Shown: positions 1-13,264, counted from the first letter of the stretch. The stretch is 64,000 bases of DNA from Beverwykella pulmonaria (GCA_001599595.1 BCHH01000014.1:584355-648354), one strand, 5' to 3'. Made by a program: numbers and translations. The notes: a model not told the origin generated them from the letters alone.

Positions 1-183
1 ATTACTCACACTTCTGATGTTTTGATGCGAAACCCGCATTTCGTGCGAAGACCGCTATTTTTGCGCCAGAGAGAACTTTTATGGGATAAATCCAAATAAC
101 GGGTCCGCAACCGCCTGGTAAGTGTGTGTGTGAAGAAGGCCTTGGTAAAACAGCATATGATTCGGTACGAAATGGACGAGCGC
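1..183. other. 3' flank of the FlbC-like gene
   Basis: This is non-coding sequence after the stop codon of the minus-strand C2H2 gene. I see no further gene in it; the short frames here are chance readings. Confidence 0.5.
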
Positions 184-1134
184 TCACGCCTTGTACTTGC
201 GCTTCTCTCCGCTTGCGGCGATAGCAAGCGCATCCAGGCCGTAAGAAGATCCAATAGAGTAGCCGTGGGTCATGGAGAAGACAGTGGGATCAGGATACGG
301 AGAGCGTCGGGAGAAGTCGGTAGAGTAAGAGTCCACGGGCTGGACAGCGGAGGGGATCCCAAAGTGCGCGCTTGGGGGGTTGGTGGAAAGGGAAGGGTCC
401 ATCATTGCGAGCGGGGGCATTGAAGATTGGATAATAGCTGGTTTGGGCCGCTTCGCCTGCTGCTGGACTTTCTTGGTGGTGCTATCGGCGCCTTTGGTCG
501 CATTCCGTCCGGTCTGGTGGGTTCGGCGGTGCTGCTCCATGTTGTCCTTGCGGGTAAAGGCTTTGTTGCACTCTGGGCAAAATGCGTCCTTCTTGCCCGT
601 GTGCTTCTTTGCGTGGCGGGCTGCGTGGCCGGAGGTGGTGAAGTAGTCGTTGCAGTTGAATTGCTTTGCCAGGGGACAAGGGTAACTGTTCTTTTTTGAG
701 CGGGGGTTCGCTGAGGATGCGGACGCGGGTCGAGGCTCGGCCGCCTGCTGTGATCCAAAGTAAGCAGCGTCGGGCGCGCCCGCTGCGTGGTAAGGCAGCG
801 TTCTCGCCTGGGAAATGGGTGGATACGCCGAGTTCAAGTCTTTCTGGAGGGAGAAAAAGCTCGCTTGCGAGAACACTGGCGAGGCCATGCCCTCGAAGCC
901 GTATTCGGGCGTGATGGGCGAGGGAGTCTGCATGGCACGAGAATCGGACGAGTCTGTCGAGTTGCTGCGCACCAGCTGAGGGGTGGGTGGAGAGCCGACT
1001 GGAGATGACGTGTAGCTCGAGGTCCTGGACCCGAAAGAAGGCGTGAACGAGGGCAGGCGGAGGGGCTGAGGCGCACACTCCGTGTTGTCGTTCAGTAAAG
1101 AGATTCTGCGGCCAGAGGCGTTTTTGCCGTCCAT
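184..1134 (-). CDS. flbC: FlbC-like C2H2 zinc-finger transcription factor
   Basis: Single-exon gene of 316 residues starting at an ATG. The first 145 residues are Ser/Pro-rich and look disordered. Two tandem C2H2 fingers follow: finger 1 uses C153, C161, H174 and H178 (with a wide C-x7-C loop), and finger 2 uses C186, C189, H202 and H206. The HAARHAKKHTGKKDAFCPEC and AFTRKDNMEQHRRTH stretches match what I know of FlbC, an upstream developmental activator of conidiation that binds DNA through two C-terminal-half fingers and is about 350 residues in Aspergillus. The tail is basic, then Pro/Ser-rich, and ends in a short Lys/Arg stretch. It has a very long upstream region (over 6 kb) without another gene. 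The C2H2 call is certain from sequence; assignment to FlbC rather than a paralogous two-finger factor rests on remembered family similarity. Confidence 0.8.
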   Translation of the reverse strand: MDGKNASGRRISLLNDNTECAPQPLRLPSFTPSFGSRTSSYTSSPVGSPPTPQLVRSNSTDSSDSRAMQTPSPITPEYGFEGMASPVFSQASFFSLQKDLNSAYPPISQARTLPYHAAGAPDAAYFGSQQAAEPRPASASSANPRSKKNSYPCPLAKQFNCNDYFTTSGHAARHAKKHTGKKDAFCPECNKAFTRKDNMEQHRRTHQTGRNATKGADSTTKKVQQQAKRPKPAIIQSSMPPLAMMDPSLSTNPPSAHFGIPSAVQPVDSYSTDFSRRSPYPDPTVFSMTHGYSIGSSYGLDALAIAASGEKRKYKA

Positions 1135-3420
1135 GGTTTCTTCAGGTGGTCACGGCCCAAACGCGCGCCAGGGAGGGGAATGCGTCCGGTCTGGGAGCGC
1201 GGTATGCTTGCCACGCGAAGGCACGTGAAAGATGCGCTGTCTGCAACGGCGGAGAGCTCGAGTTCTGGGGGTAGGTCCGGCGGAGGGGCGCCAGTGGGAG
1301 CGAGGGCGCGGGCGAGGATGGCGGTGCAAATGCGTAAAGGGTCGGCCAAAAGGTCTGGAGTGGTTCTGGTGGAGGATGGGGGGTGGATTGCGGGCAGGAA
1401 GGGCAGGTTGGCACACAGCAGGGCAGCAGGAGCGGGACATGATGGGAGCTTTATTCGTAGCGCGGCAGGGACGAGCACCGATCAGGTCGGGCTGGAGACC
1501 TGGCGCACTCTTTTTCCCAGGGCGTGTGGAGTGGTGGCAGGGGCGCCAGAGCAAGGGTGGTTGCAGGGCTAGCTGGCCGGGATCAGGCTGACGGTGAATT
1601 CGATGCACAATCCCATGCCTGCGGCACTAAGAAAATGCCATGGCGGAACCTAGAGGCGCTAACGCTGTGCCGTCTTGGGCGTGGCCCGCCCGCGCGATCA
1701 GTCGCAACACCGCGCACTGACACAAGCCACAGCAGGCCGCCAGGCGTCTGGCTGCCACTTGTCGCCGCCGTGCCCTCTTCCCCGCGCGGCATGGCGTCGC
1801 ACCCAAGATTGCAATCTACAACGACTTGACCGGAGCATGTCTGCGCTGCTTTCGCACTCGATCTGCAGCACGCAGCGCCCACGAGCCTGCGACCGACGCG
1901 CCCGGAGGAGGCTCCGCGAGGCCGCAAGACTGCCTCGAGCAGCTCGCTCGATGGGCGGAAACGCGGTGCGGATCGGCCAATGAGCGGCCGAAGATCTGAG
2001 CCCGCTTCCCTGTGCCATCGAGATCGATCACCACTGCAAAGGCATGCTTCGGTCGCAGTCTGATAGCCCCAATTGGCGGTGTCCGCTCACGCGCCACGCC
2101 TTTGCCTCCGAGCATTCCGCCGTCATTATTACTTGTCCTGCGCGTGCTCGAACGGCGAGCTCTTCTCGAAACATGAGATGCAGCCCTCCGCGCCCTCGCT
2201 GCTCGCCCGCTGTTGCAGCTCGGCGCACCTCCGCCCGCCGCAGCACCTCCCTTTGTTCGCAAGTTCGAACCTCTCTCTGCTGCCGCTGCTTCTGCTGCTG
2301 CTGCCGCCCTTCAACGATGGCATACCGTCGCAGCCATGGTAATCATGATTTCACCAGCGCCAGGTCGCCTTCGTGGGTATGCATGCTATGTAGGTCCCGC
2401 ACCAGGGTCCGCCGCGCCTGCCCGCTTCCCGCCTAGTGCGCCGTCTCCATACTCGGCAACGATCGAGAAAACCGCGGGCAATCTAGACCTCCCACTACTT
2501 GTCGACGTCATGTTCTCACCAACGTCCCCAACGTCCTCCACGTCAGCCACGGCTGGGAGCGCATTCGTTTGGGCCCTTGTTTCTGATTTCCCATTGCGAC
2601 CAGACGTCTTTTCCAAGATTTCTCATTTGATATAACCGGCTGCCTTCCCACGCGCCTGATGCCCTCGCGGAAGATCGAAGATCCAAGTGCAATCGACTGA
2701 TCGCAACACCCTGGTTAGCCCATCTGGGGCCATCCTCCAGCCTTTTCCGTCTCGCTCATCGCGATTCAAATTCCCATGCTAGGCGACAGACAGGCCAGGG
2801 CCTGCCACATCTACCGGCGATGTCGAATTTATGAGAGAAATTTCTGAGCCATGACGTCGGTGGCCCCCGAATCAAATGCAGGGAGCGCGACCCCGACGCC
2901 GTGGGAGACGCCTTGCCTGACCCGGAACCCCACGATACAGTGACGACCGACCACTTCAGCCTCAGCCAGTGCAAAGAGAGGCGTCATTGAACCCTTGGTG
3001 TCTTGTTTCGAGACTCTGACATTCCAACTATGCGGTTTCAACCTGCAGGCAAAGCTGCATCGAGTGGATCGATGTTCGTGGCGCAGGAGACTACATCCGG
3101 GGTTCAACACCAGAACTCGAGCAGCTTCCCTTTTACAGCAGAGCAGACTCGCGTCCATCTCCCTCAAAGCGCGGCTGCCATCGTTGTAGTTTCAGAGCAG
3201 CCTGGAAACCAGAGCAAGGGAGGTCCTGGGGATGTCTCCAATGCGCAGTGTTTTTTCAACGGCTCCCGTTTGGGCATGCAAACGCCCACCTCATCTGTCC
3301 CGACAGCACGGCACCAACACGATTCACCTGACACGCGCAACCATCTTGACCAGTTACGGGTCTCCGTCCACTGTAGACCCTGGAGATCCCTTACGGCTGT
3401 CGTAGAACCCTCAGGCGGGT
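1135..3420. other. GC-rich non-coding upstream region of the FlbC-like gene
   Basis: About 2.3 kb with many overlapping short frames on both strands, none with a recognisable domain, consistent codon bias or matching exon borders. It probably holds the promoter and 5' leader of the FlbC-like gene. Long upstream regions are common for fungal developmental regulators. Confidence 0.4.
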
Positions 3421-6400
3421 AGCATTAAATACCTCCACGTGGATTGCTGGAAACCATCCATAACAAAAGCAACTCATGCTAGTGCTTTTCCTCTAGAACG
3501 ATATCGTAATCTCGCATAATGGCCTACAAATCGCCACACATGACTTCCACCAGACACTCACTCGCGTCTAGCTCCTAAATCTGATGCACAGTAGGATAAT
3601 GTACTCTGCTGGTGGAGTCGATATCAGCATTCATGAGCAACCAGTCCCTTACCAAGCCATTTGATGAAGTACCAACTTCTGAACAAAATACCCAAAGAGA
3701 CTTGTGTTCGGACTTTGTTCTAAAAAAAGGTAATCAGGGTGCGCGTACATTGGAACCCCGACTACGAAAAGACTGCAAGATCTTGGTAGTGCTTCCGCCA
3801 GTACCCAAACAATGAACTCAACATGGGATCTTGATATCCCAAATAAAGGCCGCCCATTCGTAGAAAAGTCAGCCCGACCATCACTTTGTGGCGTCGTCTA
3901 CGCAGCTGCAATGCTGTATTTCTTGGCAACACTGGTCTGAACATGGCCTGGTTTCCCATCAACGCCTAACGAAAATGCCCGCATAAGCTCGAATGGAGCC
4001 CTGCGGACCCGCCCCGACGGAGTGTCTAACTAACGCTGACGCTTGATCATTCACTCGAATTCTGGATTGTATCGCGTACGCATTTCGACCAATGACCTTC
4101 TCGAGTGTGCTCCGATCGTCTTTATTGCTATTGCGCTTCGACGCCGTCGAAGTTCTTCGCATCTGACAGGTGCTTGCCAGCGTGGCCCATACACTAAGGA
4201 TAATAGAGGCTATGCAAAAAAGTCGCGCAACCCCACATTTTGATCCCATGATGTCAAAGATCGTAAGTTTGGAGATCGAACAATGGCACGTGATGAATGT
4301 GGATACTGCCCACCACATTTTCTATCAAACTTTTCTACTAACTACAAAAGGTCTACGAAAGTCCGATAGTCTGTACCTTGTCCCTTGTCCGCTCATCAAG
4401 ACAGGGTATATTCCACCGTTGAGCTTAGCGACCAAGGAATCGTGACCCAGCCAATCAGCACCGTCGAGTCGCCCCAGCAGTTCAGCTACTCCGTTATATC
4501 TTCAATTCATATTCCGACATACGTGCTACTCTCGCAGAGTTAAACACCAACCTATACGCCTATGAGTACTCTCTGTCGTAGAGAAGAAAAGTCAGGTCTC
4601 CAAAAGGTACTGCTTTCTTTTCTGAAATTCAAACCCAGCCTCGTCATCCAGTGCTTCATTCCTTGCAGAAAAGGCTGCAGATATGAAAAAGACTCCCCGA
4701 TCTACAAGATTCCTAGATTGCAATACGCTGGTGCTCCGAATATAGACATGCATCCAGGAATGTAGGGGTAGAGAGGTAAAGATGCCAGATTCTAGTCCCT
4801 AAAAGACCCTTACGGCCCTAGAGATATCCATACTCCTGGAAACCTCCTTCATAGTCTATCTGCTCTAGCGTACGCGAGCCCTGGTAAATTTCTAGCCTAA
4901 TTTAGGGTGAAATGAGACCCTGAGGAGATCGTCCGCTAGCTTATCTCCCATACCAAGAGGCACGCCGGGTCAGCAAGCCGAAGCAATGAACATCGAAAAG
5001 CGGTTTAACTAATTCCTCAAACGAGTATCAACCGACTTCATAGATTCCGCGATTCATGAATCTCAATATCCCAGGTAGGAATTTTCTAATTGGCTAGGAA
5101 TCGTCTCTTAGTACTATTCCTCCGACACCTCGTCATCCTGGCCAGAATATCCCATACATATGTCAAATACCCGAAAGGAGCTCACTTGGAAGCCAGTTCC
5201 GGCAAGGTAAAAGTAGGTGAGTGTTGTTCATTCCAGTGTTTTTTGTACCTGGAAGGATTTCAGCACGTTCTCTTCTCCCTTATGTCCTTGAAGGCAAGAA
5301 CACCGTATCTCCCTACCTTAGATGGCGTTACACATCGTGTTTCGAGATGGGCAAGGTATAAGGTTTGGAGATGTCTTAATTCTTGAGGCAGAGGTACTAG
5401 GCTCGCTTGCTCTGCAGCACACCGTGCTCAAAAAGTCATATCGACTATGGAGTTGGTAATCAAGAGCCTGGACATCCGACAGAACGTGGTATGAGGGCAG
5501 CACGATTGACGGTTTCTTACTAAATCTAATTATTTTGTATCTACACGGCTTTTTTTGCTTTCTCTCACTAATCTCCTCATGAGAGCTTGAAGGCGATATA
5601 CAGTATTAAGCCTGCATGGCTCCAACCCGATGCATACGTCACTTACCCAGCGGTATGTCGTTCTCCGGCAAGGGGTGAGTTCTCAGCGTCTTTCCGCCCC
5701 TTGGGCTTCCTTCTTTTCTCTGCTTTGAATTTTCACTGCGCTGTGGCTCTTGATAAATCATACGGCATTTGTATTCCGAGTTAATAAGTATCAAGGTGCC
5801 GCGCTGCATCAATCAAGACAGAGTGATGCACGCAGTAGAGTATGCAAACCACATGTATAAGCGCTGGGTGGATTCTATTTAACTTCACCCAGGTCTACGA
5901 CTTTACTTTGTGGCGCATATATACATACAAGGGTGGCTAGCCGCGTGGAACAGCAGTTACTATGATACTCCTCTAGAGTTGGACTTGGGTTGTCTTGTCG
6001 GATAGAGTATATTGGGTGGAATCTTGCCTCGTGCGTAGAAAAGTATAGTAGGTGATTATGTGTATGTCTCGATGTCTGGTGGGACAAGGGTGGGGGGGCT
6101 TTTCTTGCTTCTTATCTTGCCTTTTATGTATGCAATGTAACGCCAAGGTCATCTTTTTGAGAACATTTCGTTGTGTCAACGTTGTGCCAAGTCATTTGAG
6201 GAGGTACCTAGGCATTTTTATTAAGACGGGGTGGGAGCAGGGTTAATAACAATGCAACGTGGACCTCTAAAAAAGTGCGCGGAGGGAAGAGGATGAACTA
6301 TTTCTAACCCTCTGAGCTAAGCTGTAGTTGTGAGCGATGTGAGATGTATACTATTGTCGAATATCTGATCTAGCTCTTGCAACTTGCGGCTTGATTTGCG

Positions 6401-7550
6401 CATGGTGAACACGATAGGAACGTGGAATGACTTTATATGGAAGAGTGGTGAATCTTCTAGGACGATGGTGCACTCCTGATCGGATGCATTGTTTGTTGAT
6501 TGAGAGGAAAACAGTTTTTTCTTGACGAACTAAGAAAGAGAAAAGATGGCAACACTCGAATTACAAGACGACCTTGTTTTCTATACATAAAGGTGGTAGT
6601 GAGGGCTAGATGGATATACAAGTGGTCAGTTGGGTTAGGGACGGTTGGGGGGCTCAACTCGGCATCTTGTCACTGAGTGATTTGAGTATGTCGCTGTGGC
6701 TCATTCAAGCTTCAATTCTCCTGCGTATACAATTTTCCTTTTGATGCTTTAACTTCTTTACTCTGACCTGCGTTGGTCTTACTAGATAGGAAGTGAATTA
6801 TGTTCAACTATGGTCAGCTCGAGTCCTGATCAGATGAATTCGTCGTTCTCTTAACCCCATCATTTTCAACTAGTGCGTAGAGCACGTCACAATCTCCGGA
6901 AATAGGACTTCGTGGCCCCAATACTGTTACTCTAGTATATACTACAAGATCCAGTATGTGAATCTCTGGGTCCACTACTGTGAACATTTAGTTTCAGTAG
7001 TACCTCTGCATTCTTGCTCTTCCCTTGGTTAGCTCAACACTGATCAGATGCTGTCCAAGACTCGCAAGTTCGAGCTCTGTAAGGTGTGGGGTTGTTTGAA
7101 TTAGTGTCTGACGTCAAAGAAGTTCGTTTTTGATCTAGGTAGTTGAGTCTGAGTAGGTATCATTTTTGAAACACTCCGTCGGAATGTGAAAATCACTTTA
7201 CGCCTTAGATCACGCTCACTCACCTCATAGGTGAACGCGTTCAGCTAACAGTTGAAAGGTGGATGGGGTGGCACAGTCATGCAAGAAGCAAAGAGTCAGA
7301 GAAATCCAGAAGTTTCTTTGTGGGCTACCGATGTCCCAAATCCCGCACGCTAGACTATGCCAATCGCTCCACGCCGCTATGCTATGTTGCACTAAATTAA
7401 ACACCGACACACCGATACCCAAGACCGCTGATCGTCCACTACCCGATCGATCCAAAAGAGTCGTATGCTTGTATCCATGACTTCCCGCCAACCGGCCTCT
7501 ATACAACTAGTGCGTGTCCGTCCATAATTCAAAACTCGGATATCCAACCT
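3421..7550. other. AT-richer gene-free block
   Basis: About 4.1 kb between the upstream region of the C2H2 gene and the 3' end of DNA2. Stops are frequent in all frames and the longest frames (near 5.1-5.4 and 6.0-6.2 kb) show no family features. I found no terminal repeats, transposase or reverse-transcriptase motifs. It could be decayed repeat DNA, long UTR or promoter sequence, or the site of a non-coding RNA; the sequence alone does not decide. Confidence 0.35.
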
Positions 7551-10500
7551 CTACATCGCGCCCTGAAAGACGTCCCTCAATACCGGTCTCCCCTCCAACA
7601 ACCCCTTCATTCCCATCTGAACCACTTTCTTCGGCACCTTGAACGCCTTCTTAAGACCTTGGGGACTCGAACGTGGCGTCACTTTCTTCGTAACCGGAGA
7701 ATCAACCCTCGCATTCGCCATCCCCTTCATCGTCACATCGCCAAGCGCCCTCCTCTTCTTACTGGGGGAAATATCGTTCGGAGTAGCCTCCTTCGTTACG
7801 CATGGACTCCTCGTAAACTTCCCCTGTGTCTGCGTTCCCACCTCCTCAAATACATGCCCATCTAGTATGTCATCTTGTAAATCCAGCACCCACCCCTTCT
7901 CCCTACACAACGTGACCAAATCACCCAAAAGCTCATTACTGCTCAATGTGCGCTCGCTGCCAAGAATAACAAGCTTAGACCTTGCCCGCGTAAGCGCAAC
8001 ATTAACTCTTCGTCGATCCTTGAGCAAATCGCCCACGACATGGTTCTCGTTGCTGCGCACACAGCTCACGAGCACGACTTCCTTGTCGCGGCCCTGAAAA
8101 CGGTCTGCCGTGTGGAGTTCTACACCCGCGGAGCCGGGCCCGATGGCTGGAGCCGCGAGCTCAGATGACTGGGTTTGTGTGTGTGCCGAAGAGAGCGTGG
8201 AGCGCAGGAGCGCAAGCTGGCTGCGGTAGAACGCTATGACGCCGATTTCGGTAGCGGGGATGCCAAGGGAGAGAAGCGAGAGCGTGAGCTGTGCGATGAG
8301 GCGCGCTTCTAGGGCATTGGTGATGCGGGAGCCGAATGCAGTTTCAAGGGTTGGGGAGATGAGGTCCGTGTTTATGAAGATGACGGGGTTTGAGGGGGAA
8401 AGAGCGCGCGCGAGCCAGCAGGTGGGGGACTCGGGACCGCTGCAGATGACATCCAAAAATGGTCTAGGGTGACGTTGTTTGTAGTGATATGTGAGTAGGC
8501 CGTTGGGGTTGGGCTGATTGAGTCGACGAGATGCCACGGCAGCAGTGCCGCACTTTAATCGTCCAGAGTAGATGAAGGTGTTTGAGAGGAGCATGATGTC
8601 AGCACACATGCGGTATTGGTGTTCAAGGTTTACAACGGCTTCGGGATGCGCTTCGCAGAGCAGCTTGAAGAGTGAGACGTCGAGGCCTCCTTCGATAGCC
8701 TCCTTGTTTTGGACAAGAGGCGGGAGCTGGTAATGATCACCAACCAAGACGAATGTGTTTGCCATCCGAATGGGGCCGAGACAAATTGGAAGTGTGATCT
8801 GTGATGCCTCGTCCACAATGCAGTAATCGAAGATACGCCTGTTGAAAAGTGGGTGATTGATTGTCAGACACGTCGTGGCCACAACAAGAGGCTCCATCCA
8901 CGACTTCTCGAGCTCCTCGAGTGTATCTTTCGGCTCGGAGCCCAGCGTCACAAATTGGCGAACTTCAGGGTGGATTTTCGCGGCAGCGCCAAGTCGCAGA
9001 ATCCCAATATCGTCGTTTCGGATCTTGAGCAAGATATTGTCGACCGCAGAATGAGTATACGATGTCAGCAGCACACTCTTTCCCTTGGAAACAAGAGCAC
9101 GGATAATGTGGGCGATAGTTGTCGTCTTCCCGGTTCCCGGCATGCCAAGGACGAGAGCGTAGTCTTTGGCAGACATGACTTTGGCAACGGCGGCTTTCTG
9201 GTCGGCATTCATAGACATCTGTGAAGATTGGCTGGGTACTACAACGGTAGAGGATGCAGGCCTGAAGACGGGAGCCCGACCATTGACGATCATGGAGCGT
9301 AATTCCCGAGCTTTGAAGACGCTGTCGTCCATAATCTGGACAAGGTTGTTGCGGGCGGCTGCCATGCCGTTGCTGAACTCATCCTTATCCAAGCGGTACA
9401 GAATAGGCTCATCATCGACTGGAGTCTCCACGCGAGACTCGCCTTCCTTGGTAACCTCCATGATTCCTGCGAAGGTTTGATTGGTCTGTGATTCGAAGCC
9501 AGGTAGTTTAGTCCGAGCATTGTGCAGTCGTCTGTCTACAGCAACGGTGATACGATGTTTCTTAACGTTTGTTACATAGCCATTGGCGAGAGCAAAATGG
9601 CCTTGCTCATCTGACACAACCACGGGCTCGCCGATGATCATTTGTGATTCGGTGAAGGAAAATCCAGGTTTGGGCTTCTGCTTGATGAATGTGTAGCTGT
9701 AGCGGTTGATCTTCTGGCCATTCTTCTCTTCGTGCCCGGATCCGGGCTCCAGAATGACATTAGAGAAGCATCGCCCGAGTTTCTCGCGTTCTGTGCTGAG
9801 CATCGTCCAAAGTTCCCTCCGGAACTTCATCATGTCGGACTCTTCTTTGGTGAGCAGGGTGTCCCACTTCCTCATGAACTGCTGGTCCGTGGAAGTAAGA
9901 GACTGGACGAGCTCGTCGTATCGTTCCTTGGCCTTTTTATGCAACCGCTCGCCATTGCCGTCCTCGACTAGTTTGTCATAAAGAAAACATGCATCTTGAG
10001 CGTAACAGTTCCCGCATTTGAAGTCCTCTTTCAGCACGGGAGGTAGTTCGATACGGTCTCGGACGTAGCAAGCTAACTCGTTGCGTTTCATGATCATGTG
10101 GATGATGTCGTTCCGGATGGCAGGAATGCGGCTTGTATCGGAGGTCTCGAGATAATACAGTATTCCGTATGCAACATCAATATCTACCTCAATTAGTCGA
10201 GTCCATACAGTGTATTCTTCGATGCTTACCGTAACGATTCGACAACAGCAAGTTGTACAAGGCTGTCTGTGCCACATGCGCTGCGTTTGACGAATTCTTT
10301 CCCGTTTTGACCTCGAAAGGAACTGTGAGAGTTCGCTCGCCTTGGTCGTCCTGCATCGTTACTTGTACAGTTGCATCGATGTTGCCTTTCAGTCCGTACA
10401 TCGGAGACCAGACATGTTCTTCAACATCAAGAAGCTTATTGATGCTCATGATAGACTGCTTTCCGTTCCGCTCGCGAACAATAGCATCAGGTCTCGGCTC

Positions 10501-12612
10501 GGCTTGCACAAATACCTCCGCCCAAGCCTGAAGCTCGGGCAACTTACTACTCATGTGTTCCTTCACCTGCTCACATGTCGAGTTAATTTCTAGAATGGTG
10601 TCAAACTTTCCCGGCATCAACTTATCAATAACCTCCAAGAGGAACTCGGAATCCCATCTATTGACCTTCAACGCTTCTTGGAACAGTTCGTGGAGAAGCG
10701 TTCCATAGAGCATTGGAGAGTTCGCTTTGCTTGTAGCCTTGATGCGATCCTGTAGAACCGCACGCCGCAAGCAACCGAATGAGTCGGCAACAACCGTTGC
10801 TGAGATGAGGTGATCCGGATGCAGTATGAGCATGTTGTTATGGTCGTCAATGAGACACTGACCAGTCGAGGAAAATTCGCCGATGACGTGGACGAAGGCT
10901 TCTGGGGCGCATGGCGTGTCATACCAGGCCTGTCGGAGAGTGACGGCCTTGTAGATTTTCGTCTTCTCTTCCTCCACCAACAAGATCTAGCCGAAGTTAA
11001 CATCGGCACGTTGAATAACATAGCATATCTCATACCTTTTCAGGCATTCGGTAACCTCGCTCGGTAGTGTAGAACCCCTCTTCGACTTTCTTGATAAGAT
11101 ACCGTTGGATTGCCTTTGCGTTCTGTTCACTCTTCGAGATTCAGTAGGGTTCATTCAAGGATATGTTCGTGATGTACGCACATTGTTACCATGCTGAGTG
11201 GCGGCGACTTCTGCAGCCGCAAATTCGTCGACATCTATGTCATCTCCAAATTCATCCGAGTCATCATCAACCAAGCTGATGACAGGAGGCGCTGCACTGT
11301 GTACTATCGTGCTATTGCTCGCACCCCCAACCGGTACTCTCTGGGTCCCCGTGGACACTTCTTCCGGTCTGGTATCGTAGAGCGACACGACCTGCTCTAG
11401 ATCTGCGGCAAACAGATCCTCGTCGATCCCAAACTCGTCGTCGCTGTCATCGTTGGCAGCTATTGTGGTTGACTGGACCGTCGGAGGGTGGGCTGAGTCT
11501 ACAGGCTGAGCTGGTACAACAGAGGCATATCCGGAATGTTGAGGTGCGCGCTGCGATATTTCGAGAGCTTCAACCATTTCAGTATCGAAATCAGCGTCGC
11601 CGAATTCGTCCGATGAGCTTGATGATCTCGCTGGCTCGGCGGGTGCCCCTTCTTCTCCTATAACCTCCGCGTCTGGTTCGAGTGTTTGTGAGGATTGAGG
11701 CTCGTTGTCCCGAGCATGGTGTTGCAGCGGAGAGCTAGCGGGCGAAATAATGCGATCTCCCACCTCCGGCAACGGAGAGGAACTAGAAGGCAATTCTAAT
11801 GACGATAACTTTGGGGGTTCCTGCTTGGTAATCGAGTCCCGCATCCTCTGCAACATTCCAGCAAGTTTGGATGGCTCCGGTTGCGCGCCATCCGAGCTCG
11901 CAGCAACAAAGACGTCTTCCGCTGACTCTTTTTCTGCTCTGAATGCCCCTTTAATTCTGCGTTTCTTTGTATGTGATGCGGGGAACTCGACGCCGCAACT
12001 CGCCCACCGCCTCAGTCCACTGACACTGCCTGCTGTCGCTGAGGATCGCGGGGAGGATTCGTTGATGAGATGGGCAAAGGCGACGGCCTTATTCGCACTC
12101 GGAGTGCCCTTGTTGCTTGTGTATCTAGTCCATAGCTCCGTTGCCGGGTCCGCTATGGGGGTGTTCAATTCCTTCCGAACCGAGTCCATCTTTGGTTCTT
12201 CCTGCGATGCCGCAACCGGTGAGGAACTTCGCGCCCGCTTCTTGCCTTTCCGAGGGATTGGAGTGTTGACAGGCTGAGATCCGCGCCATCCTAATTGCTC
12301 CTCCGGGGATACCATAGCCTTCACGGCATGCCTGCTTGAATCGTCCACATTGCCAACCAGGTCTGCCAGCGGAAGCCTGGTGGCTGGCGTCGAGGGGGGA
12401 GGGCACGTTTTCGAATGTACAAGCTTCGGGGTCTCGGAGGCGTTTTGATCCATGTTCTTGACCACTTTGGACATCTTGGGCGTTTCTTTTCTCCTCGGGT
12501 CGATGTGTCCATTTTCCTTCTCCGCCTCACGTTCCTTCCGGGTCTCTGCTGATGGCGCGCCCTCTATGAATTGGAAGGCCTTGAGCTTCGACCGAGTCTG
12601 TGCAGACGGCAT
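7551..12612 (-). CDS. DNA2: DNA replication ATP-dependent helicase/nuclease DNA2
   Basis: Four exons, 12612-11182, 11122-11036, 10986-10230 and 10183-7551, join in phase to 1635 residues. Dna2 trims long 5' flaps during Okazaki fragment maturation and resects DNA ends. The first ~480 residues are disordered and Ser-rich. The RecB-type nuclease follows: H605 in GTLLHEL, D710 in GNIDATV, E731 and K733 in PFEVKTGK, and Q746...Y750. The iron-sulfur cysteines that bracket the nuclease are present (C578, then C815, C818, C824 as C-x2-C-x5-C). The superfamily 1 helicase has Walker A GMPGTGKTT near residue 1105, a DEASQ Walker B and the C-terminal SF1 motifs including LTRARSKL. Introns are 59, 49 and 46 nt. 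I chose the ATG at 12612 (MPSAQTRSK) because the 55 codons before it look like leader sequence. The second exon of 29 codons encodes the conserved QRYLIKKVEEGFYTTERGYR stretch. All catalytic residues are intact. Confidence 0.95.
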
Positions 12613-13264
12613 GATGGGGGGGCCAGTGACGACGTGTCGCGGTGGAGGGAGGTCCGGCCTATCGTGGTGGGGGAAGCTTGGGTTGTTGCGGGGACGGTTC
12701 CATTGGCCGTTATAATAATGCTGGAGAAGCGCAATGATTAGCGTGTGAAGAGAGACTGGGCACGGCAGTGGATGCAATTCACCTTGGGCTTCTGATTTTG
12801 GTCAAAGAAGGACTTTTGGGGGTGCGTTGACATGAGGGTGGAGCAGGCTGGGTGTGCCTCGCGTAGGGTGTTGTCTCGACGCGTCCTTCGTCTGTGGCCG
12901 GCGCGTCCCAGGGCACGGCCAGCTGCAGCCAAGCGATATCGGCAGAACCAGGGCCCGACAAACGACCGCTGGTGCGCCGAGCTGCGACCAACAATCGGAA
13001 CACGGCCGCTCACCCGGCACCAAAAGCTTTGCCCGGCCCGGCTAAGATCTCATTCACTGCTGCCCACCTCACCTTCTTGGCGACAACTTTTTTTTTTCTT
13101 CTGCTGCCGGGTTTGTTTATCGTTTTATCAATCCCCGCCGACCTGGGAGCTAGGACCTCCACACATCCCACGAACGAGCCAGGGTCAGCACTCACACCAA
13201 ACTGCCCGCCACTCCTCTCAATTCCCTCATTCTTCCTTTCACTCGCACACACCTCTTCGAAAAC
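12613..13264. promoter_or_regulatory. Divergent promoter region DNA2 / 2-oxodicarboxylate carrier
   Basis: The 652 bp between the start codons of the minus-strand DNA2 and the plus-strand carrier must serve both genes. It contains an MCB-type hexamer (listed separately) and a T-rich tract near 13085-13100 close to the carrier start. No additional gene is supported here. Confidence 0.6.
12879..12884. promoter_or_regulatory. MCB-like ACGCGT hexamer upstream of DNA2
   Basis: The palindrome ACGCGT lies 267 bp before the DNA2 start codon. It is the core of the MCB element bound by MBF (Mbp1-Swi6), which drives G1/S transcription of replication genes in yeasts. The match is exact, but a 6-mer recurs by chance, so function is inferred. 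Confidence 0.4.

Noticed and set aside
1150..2262. Overlapping frames of 110-150 codons upstream of the FlbC-like gene
   Set aside because: GC-rich sequence opens many frames on both strands at once; none has consistent composition or homology.
5090..5386. 98-codon plus-strand frame in the AT-richer block
   Set aside because: It opens at a TTG codon, shows no family pattern and lies in sequence with frequent stops.
7235..7240. ACGCGT hexamer downstream of DNA2
   Set aside because: It lies past the 3' end of DNA2, not in a promoter. It shows that this hexamer also occurs by chance in the window.
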